Shown here piece by piece: positions 37,204 through 44,476 of a stretch of 44,476 nucleotides of DNA. The notes below the pieces were generated by a model. The model had not been told where the DNA came from, did not search any database, and worked only from the letters and a program-made list of their open reading frames with translations. Position numbers and translations under genes: made by a program. The stretch comes from Conidiobolus incongruus B7586 (taxonomy: Eukaryota > Entomophthoromycota > Entomophthoromycetes > Entomophthorales > Conidiobolaceae), in assembly GCA_000697335.1 (NCBI GenBank), contig JNEM01013920.1, forward strand, positions 1 to 44,476, in the 5' to 3' direction. Every line of letters begins with the position of its first letter. The first letter of the stretch is position 1.

Positions 37204-39847
37204 TTAATAGATGATGCTTGGATAAAGATAACCAATAATTTTTAGTTACTATCTTTATAATATAAAACATAAAGCTTTGGTGGCAATAAAGCAGCTTTCT
37301 TTTAGTTCATATATATTCTTTTTTAATATTATTGTTAATCAAATCTTTATAATATTTTTTATTCATGAAAATAACTTTAAACAAAAAAAATTCCAATATA
37401 AATCTCATCTAGTCTGTAACCTATTGAATTGAAACTAAAGAATTTTATAACAATATATTATTTTTATTATACAGAATAAAATATCAATTTTGAACATATT
37501 ATATTTATTTTGAATAATTTTATTAATATTTTTAACATTAATAATTAAATAACATTATTAATTTTTCTTATTTAATTATATTTAATAAATATAATTATCA
37601 AGACCAAACAAACATAGATTGACCTGTGGTTCAGGTAGCCATGAATAATGTTCCCCTAAGGTATTAAATATATGAAAAATCATCATAACCATTAGAATCT
37701 TATATAAAACTCCAATCCTACTGATAATTAAAAGTCCCAAAATATTACAAAAATAGGGTTAATACAAATAAGATAGTATAAAGTATCATATATAATTTTA
37801 GAGGAAGTGATGGGAGGTTAATATTGAACTTATCAAGTAAACTAAATATGGATATATTAAAGAGCCAATTTTATATTATTTAATAAAGGTCATTTCTGAT
37901 AATAGAAATATAATTTGTTATTTTAGAGTGATTTTATTAATAATCAATATAAATATTTTGCTTAAAATATTGACCTTAAGTAGATAAGATATTTATATTA
38001 GACTAGAGAAAAAGGGGCTTATTATTCCAATGGTTAGAAGTTAAAAGTTGCCCAATTATTAAGGTTTTACAGTTAAACTTATATAGTTGACAGGTAAATA
38101 AAAGTATATTGCAACAATAATATATAATTCATAATTATAAGATATTAGCTTAATATTAAATATATATTTATAAACTATTTGATTAGATTATTTTTTTAAT
38201 ATTTTTATTAAGAATTAACTTATATTATTTTTTTAAAGATAGATTTAAATTAATATTATAAAAAATAAAGTTTTTTATATCAATATTGATAAATTCAATA
38301 ATAATTATTTTATATATCTTAATTTATTAATTTTTGAAATTATAATTTTCTTAATATAACTTAATTTTATTTCAATTAATGATTAATAAAAAAACTGAAA
38401 AATAATTGATATATTTTATTTTTTATTAATAAATATTTTTAATTCATTGAATATATAACTTTAATATTTTAATACATTGATTTCTTAAGCTTTTAATTAA
38501 TTCAATATTATTTTATAATTATTTTAAATATAATCAATATTATTCATACTTGTTTAAAAAAAATTGAATATATTAATTAAAATTATTTTTAGAAATTTAA
38601 TATTATTTTAGAGTAATAATATAGTTTCAATATTGAAAATGATAATTTATCTTAATTTTAATAAAATATTTATATTTATGCTCAAGGCCAATGGAAATAA
38701 TAAAAAGAGCTGAATAATTATATATTTGATTAACTTTATAGTTTTATTAATTATTATTGTATTCAACTAATCTATATATTTAAACCTCTGATAGATAATA
38801 TAATCTTATTTGGATTAAACTATCTCATATCATTTTGAAAATTTTATAAGCTATTTTATACAAATAGATCGTATTACTATAGATCCTTAAAATATATATT
38901 ATTACTTTGACCTATTGTGTACTTATTTTATAAATAATATAGAGCTTATTCTTTCAAAAATTATATAGAATAAAATATTATTTTTTCATTCAATAATTAC
39001 AATAATTAAGAAACCTGATCAAGGGTTTATTGCAATACAATATAATGTATTTATAGATTTATTACTCAACTAGCTTAATATTTTTTAAAATATAATTAAA
39101 TTTTAAGTTAAATTTTATTAAAATATGATATTGATTTAATCCAAAATCATTCTCATTTACTCTTCCATATTTACTTATTAAAATTAAACTCATCATTTGT
39201 TTTTAAAATTCTTATATTTATTTAATTAAATAATTGAAATTATTTTTTTATAAATATTATATACAAATTCATTGATCATAATGTATATCCTTTTGGTTAT
39301 CTATTTTATTAATATAATTGAAAGATATATATAAAAATAATTAATATGATTAATTCAAAAAATTTTTTTGATACTAAATAATTTATTATTTTGTATGAAT
39401 TGATATAAATAAAATCAACACATTTCATTGTTTGCAATATTAATAGGCAATTTTAAAATTATTTCTTAAAAAAATTGAAAAACAAAAATTAATAATGGTG
39501 TAAATATGTTTTTGGATTTTTTGACAAATTTGTTGGTATATATAGACCAAATTTATATAATATCTTTAAAAAATTAAAATTAGTAAAATATTTTATACAT
39601 TATTTAACCTTGCAAAAATACTTTGATATAAAGATTTTAATGGTATAAATACTATTTATTAGAATTTAGTATAACTTTAATTGTTTTAGCAAACTACGTA
39701 GCAAACTAATTTTAAGAAATTCAATGTATATTATATATTTATATATTAAATATTAATAGATCAAATAATCTACTATGGATTAACTGAAAATATTTTTTAA
39801 AATTCAATTATTAAGGCAAAATTAATTTATTTTGATTTTTGATATAA
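37204..39847. other. AT-rich gene desert
   Basis: No gene seen in 2.6 kb. Slightly less AT-rich patches at about 37600-37850 and 37980-38110 contain no usable frame. A small hairpin ACCTG-TGGTT-CAGGT occurs near 37623-37637, too short to classify. Confidence 0.55.
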
Positions 39848-41705
39848 TTAATGAACGATATCATACAGAGAAGCAAGATGATCTCTAGCATCTTTTCTTC
39901 TTTTACCTTCGAGCATTGCTATAGATTCAGCATAAGATTTCGGAATTACTTTGGGGATTTCTTTACCAGAAGACTTGAAAGTATAGTGGAATGTATTAGT
40001 AATTCCTAAATTTTTGAGATCTGGAGCAATGACAGTAGCTTCAACCTAATAATTAAGATTAATATTGTGAGCTTTTAGTTGAATAACTATAAATTTACAG
40101 CAACTTGGAAAACTGTTTCGGGGTGGCCTTTAGAATAAGTAACTCTAGAGGATAATTTCAAAATTGATCCCACTGGCACAGATTGTCTAAATACGATTTC
40201 ATTAGCGCCTAAAAAGATGGGAATATCCTTGGCAAAAGTGTAAGCATTGATCCAAGCGAGCTAAATCGAATAATTAGAAATTATTAAGCGTGATTACTTA
40301 GAAAATAAGTTATCGGCTTACCTCAAATGACTCTCTCATTAAAAAGCCTCCAAACATGAATCCATAGATATTACGGTTCTATAGATGTCAAAGAGTTATA
40401 AGTTGATCGAAATAGATAATATGTTTTAGATTTACCTGAGGATTACACATTATAGAAGAATCGATGACAGTTTCTCGCATAAACTTAACATTAGGTGGTT
40501 TATATTCTAATGATGCTGTTAATAACTATTGGTTATATAATAAAAATTCAATAACCTTCATATTTCAAAGTTTCCAAAAACTGATCATGAATGATCAACC
40601 TCTCCTGACTTGTGGGAGGATTCTTGTTCAGAGACATCATCTTAAGCTGCTTCTTCTTTTCTTTACTGATTTCACCCAATTTCATTAATTTTTTCTCTAC
40701 CTCGGTTTCCACCTTCAAAGGATTGATTTGACTTGGTTTTCCGCTGAATTTGTCAATTGCTACAATGGTAAAGGTAGCTAATATATTGTATGGTCTTTTG
40801 CTTTCTTCAGAAATTAAAGATGGGTGGATATCCTCTTCACCATCTTCATAAGGTTCCACTTTAATCATGACTAAACTAATATTAAATAATATGAGCTTGG
40901 TATTGTGAGTGATATTTACCTTCAGCAGAACTGAAACCAACGTAACTAACATGACCTGAAATAAAAAAGTGAATTTGTATAAATTCTAATGACAAAAGGA
41001 AATATTAAAGTACCATATATTCTATAATTCTTCTTAACGTCCAATTCTTTTACCAAGTCCAAACGATCAACCGAAGCAGTAACCAAATAATATGGCGATT
41101 TTTCGACGTCTTGAATATTACAATGCTTATAAACGATAGCGCATGCTACAGTATCTAAGTCTATTACAGGTTTAAATAAATAATCATATCCAACTATGGT
41201 TCAATTAGATATTTACCCTCCATAATCTTTCCAACCCTATTCATGATAAAATGTGAATTTGATGAATTATGTACAATTAGCTAACAAACTTACCTTAAGA
41301 CACCAAAATAGTTCTCATACTGACCCAAAAGAAGATGGTCAGTCTTAAAAGGTAAGAGAAGCTGAAGGTAGGAATCTAACATGCTTTTGACTTCCAATTT
41401 GGGTTGGATCACTTGAATCGAATTAATCTTCTCACCTCTGTTCCAGGGTTGAGTGGCTTTCAAGCTCATGTAAAGGTCTGAAAAATTGTATTAATAATGA
41501 GTATTTATATGAAATATATTGACTTACTTTTTTCTTTACCATGAGGAATCATATCAACTGTAGGATCCAATTCCTTCTCACTCGTGTAAGCTCTGATCAC
41601 ATTGTTCAAAGAGTTTTGAACAGGTCTAACAAATTTTAAAAACTTACCATTAAATAGTGATTTAGGTATAGTTTTGTTAACCGATCTTAAATAATGAGTT
41701 ATCAT
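39848..41705 (-). CDS. Acyl-CoA thioesterase, ACOT9-like, double hotdog, mitochondrial
   Basis: Ten exons, complement(39848-40045, 40099-40260, 40322-40378, 40436-40506, 40556-40870, 40920-40955, 41014-41160, 41217-41236, 41294-41477, 41528-41705), give 455 residues. All introns are 49-61 nt and every junction keeps frame. The enzyme hydrolyses acyl-CoA to fatty acid and CoA. A basic amphipathic N-terminus with RAYTS at about 38-42 looks like a mitochondrial presequence. The first hotdog domain carries RVGKIMEDLD at 121-130 (ACOT9 R-x-G-x-LLEDLD). The second carries NRNIYGFMFGGFLMR at 318-332, the N..G..FGG.LM hotdog helix motif. Length fits human ACOT9 (about 406-439). Exon 8 of the transcription-order list is only 57 nt, and the third exon is a 20-nt microexon. 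The intron after exon 6 has an atypical GTTATT donor. Confidence 0.92.
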
Positions 41706-43920
41706 TGCAACTTATCTTTGAAAAATGATTTAGTATTCAATTAATTGGAATGAGTGGTGTTTAATGATAATCAGATCAATTCAATGACATAATGTGACTT
41801 TGAGTATTTTAAATACCAATTTAAATTTGGATTAAATTATTTTCCGACCATTTTATTATAAATATTATTTGATAATGACTTAATTTTTTATAATATTATC
41901 CATTTAGATTTTGAATATAGAATTTTTAAAAATATAATTTAAATAAAATACTAATAGAAATTGTTTGATATAAAGTCAATTTTGAATTATTTACTGCTAT
42001 ATTATCAATAAATCAATCTTATTATGGTGATACGATATTTCAAGAAAGTTTCTAGGTTATATAACAATGATTTATAAGCTATCAAATGTTCTCTTTCACT
42101 TTATTCTGTTATGGGATATATTCAAATTAAAAGTAATATATGCTTCTGATTAGTACTGGTACTGAACCATGATAAAAACAAACTTGCATATTTAATAAAA
42201 TTAAAGTATTATAGTTACTATTTTTTATATTTTAATATTTTAATATTAATTATTTAGCATGGTTAAATGAAATAATAAAATATTACACTAGAATATTATT
42301 CCCAGAATTTTTAATAATATTTTTCCAAGTATTTTCCTAGAGAAGAATTTTATGATTAACTAATATAAATAATAATTGTCTTTTAGTTTAGATCCAATAC
42401 ACTTAACCTATATTTTAAATTTGGTGCATAAATATATATAATGACTTTTTAGTAGTTTTGTTAATAAAATAAATTTTAGGGTTTTTAATAAAAAATTAAT
42501 TAGCTATGATTTAATATGAAATATAAAAGATTATTAAATATATTAATAAACCAAGTCATTTTTATCATTATCAAAATGGTTATTTTGAAAATATTTTCAT
42601 ATATTCAACAACATAGTGTAATCAACTGAGGCTCAAATTAATTGTAAAATCTGTATAATGAAATATATTAAATAATTTCGTAGTAATATTGAATTTATTC
42701 GCTCAAATTACGAATTTTATTTAGTAATAAATAAAATAATAACTGGTTTTGAAGCTGATAATTTTCAATAAATTGAACAATAAATAATTGGATAAAAATA
42801 TTTAATATGAATTTTTATATTAAATTGTAAATTAAGTAGCGATCATTTAAAAAAAATTATGATTTTAATTATTATAAAACTATTTAATTTTTTAAAAAGA
42901 ATAATGTTTCTAATTATTTTTTGAAATTAATTTTCAAATAAAGACAAAAATTCAATGTGTTCAAGTGTTAAAATTTGCAAATTTTAAATAAAATTCCAAG
43001 TAGATCATCATATTATAATCTTTAATTCAAATTATCAGTAAACAATAAGCTCTATGATATCATTAATTTGGCATTTCTTATATTTTGTATTTCATAATCT
43101 ATATCAAAATATATATTTTTTAATTTAAACAATATATTTTCAAGCATCAAAAAATCATTTATTTTTATGTTTAATAGCATTATTCATAAATTGATTCTAA
43201 AAAAATTCTAAATTTGGTTATAATTTTAGGGACATCTGGCCAATAGTATTTGAATATATTTGAACAAAGTACCTCTATTATTTATAGTTTATTCAGAGTT
43301 TCAACAATTAGTAATAGTAATTAGATATATGATATACACTATTATTCTGACATGAATATTTTCCTTAATAATCAATTATTTTTGTCAAATATATAAATAA
43401 AATTGTGAAACTAGTGAAATTTTCATACAAACTATATTTTAAAACATATTCAAAATAGATGTGAAATAATTTATTATTATATATATCAAATAAAATATAT
43501 TAAATTTAAATCATTTTTTATTGTCTTTGCTTCATATATTAAAATTAAAAATACCTTTTTATATTTGTATTTAATTATATAGAAGGATATCAAATTGAAA
43601 ATCACAAAATAATTAATTATAATAATTTATTACTATTACCGTTATTTATTCAATTTTAAATTATAATCATTAGTTTATTTATACTATTATAGCTTAATAA
43701 TTAAAAAAATCAATAAATGATAAATATAAACCTTTGAAAATTTTATAATGGGAAACTACAATTTATATTAATTATTTTTTGATTATTTTATTTTATTTAT
43801 CAATAAAACTATAGTTAAACTATTTTAATAATTTTATTTTTATTTTAGACTTTTCATTTATTATTAGTAGTTTCTAATATTAATCAGATTTAAATATTTT
43901 TATTCAAATCTTATATAAAA
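41706..43920. other. AT-rich gene desert
   Basis: The first ~100 bases are the upstream region of the thioesterase gene. Beyond that I see no gene, repeat or element. Confidence 0.6.
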
Positions 43921-44020
43921 TCCAAAGACTCCAAGAGGTACATCCTAATAGCAACCTTGGAAGACTTGTTTGATTAACAATTAATCAATAAAGAAGTATG
44001 TTTTTACTAATATTGATATT
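43921..44020 (+). repeat. Dispersed repeat, copy 2 (unclassified, ~100 bp)
   Basis: Partner of 34944-35040, same orientation, with shared blocks in the same order and mostly C/T or G/A mismatches. Its ends are not defined. Confidence 0.55.
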
Positions 44021-44476
44021 CACAAGGGAGTAAACACACCTATTGGAAGGAATTTTATAAAAAGGTAAAAAATATCAAACACACTCCTTAAAACCTTAAT
44101 AAAATAAAAAAATAAATTTAAAGTTAGTAAAATAAAGGATGGTATTTGTTTAAGAAAGTTAGAAGGTTTAAATATTTCAAACTTATTAAAAAAGATTATA
44201 ATATGAAATTTTTAAAATATCATAAGTTCTTGGGATTAGGGTTTAAAATATTCCTATCAATATCTTAATATATTTTGACATTATATTAAAGATATTTGAA
44301 AACCTTATTTAATTTATTATATATATATACATACTAATATTAATATCTATTATATAATATAATTATATGGTATTTATTATAGGAAACTATTTTAAATATT
44401 TTTATATTTTTTCTATTTAATAAATAAAAATATATTTATATATGTATTATGAAATTACTATTTTTTTATATTATAA
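44021..44476. other. AT-rich DNA to the window end
   Basis: No gene seen. A short less AT-rich stretch (44021-44110) follows the dispersed repeat and may belong to the same unclassified element. Confidence 0.5.

Noticed and set aside
37618-37640. tRNA-like T-arm (GTGGTTCAGGT)
   Set aside because: No acceptor stem or anticodon arm can be folded around it; it is only a small hairpin.

Overview
The window looks like nuclear DNA of an intron-bearing, very AT-rich eukaryote, most likely a fungus. The proteins are mitochondriate and fungal-like: ATP synthase beta, prohibitin 2, an ACOT9-type acyl-CoA thioesterase and MECR/ETR1-like reductases. Most introns are 49-61 nt, with GTAAGT/GTAAAT-like donors and (T)TAG or CAG acceptors. 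Functional ATP synthase argues against anaerobic chytrids and microsporidia. An early-diverging fungus such as Entomophthoromycotina or Glomeromycotina is plausible, but this is inference; no marker here fixes the lineage.

Layout. 1-3212: two Tc1-like (DD34E) transposon copies in inverted orientation, with a 19-bp exact Tn5/Nextera mosaic end at 1552-1570 between them. This makes the first 1.55 kb suspect as an assembly chimera. 4830-6166: a mariner-like element (subfamily A). 7692-9437: ATP2, minus strand, 3 exons. 10896-12199: mariner subfamily B. 12200-17053: a long AT-rich desert with two small less-AT islands. 17054-17833: an intronless zinc-ribbon protein of unknown function, convergent with 18078-19193, a three-exon medium-chain reductase. 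19590-20561: a shortened mariner copy. 21424-24896: a broken Ty3/gypsy chromovirus-type LTR element with a 5-bp target duplication. 26094-27210: a dead paralogue of the reductase. 28843-30145: the second subfamily-B mariner. 30286-31405: a third reductase paralogue whose expected ATG reads ATA. 32754-33300: an unexplained less-AT island with a small ORF and a run of hairpins. 33704-34702: PHB2. 35879-37201: a second subfamily-A mariner, minus strand. 39848-41705: ACOT9-like thioesterase, 10 exons. The rest is AT-rich intergenic sequence.

How the parts fit. ATP2, PHB2 and the ACOT9-like enzyme all point to the mitochondrion; ATP2 and the thioesterase carry recognisable N-terminal targeting sequences. 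They are unrelated housekeeping genes and not a pathway cluster. The three reductases share the same exon layout (198 nt, 49 nt, ~765 nt) and orientation. They form a local duplication array that was later spread out by transposons, with one dead member and one with a damaged start. Repeats differ from each other mainly by C/T and G/A changes, so mutation towards A+T dominates the non-genic DNA. I found no CRISPR, rRNA or tRNA genes.
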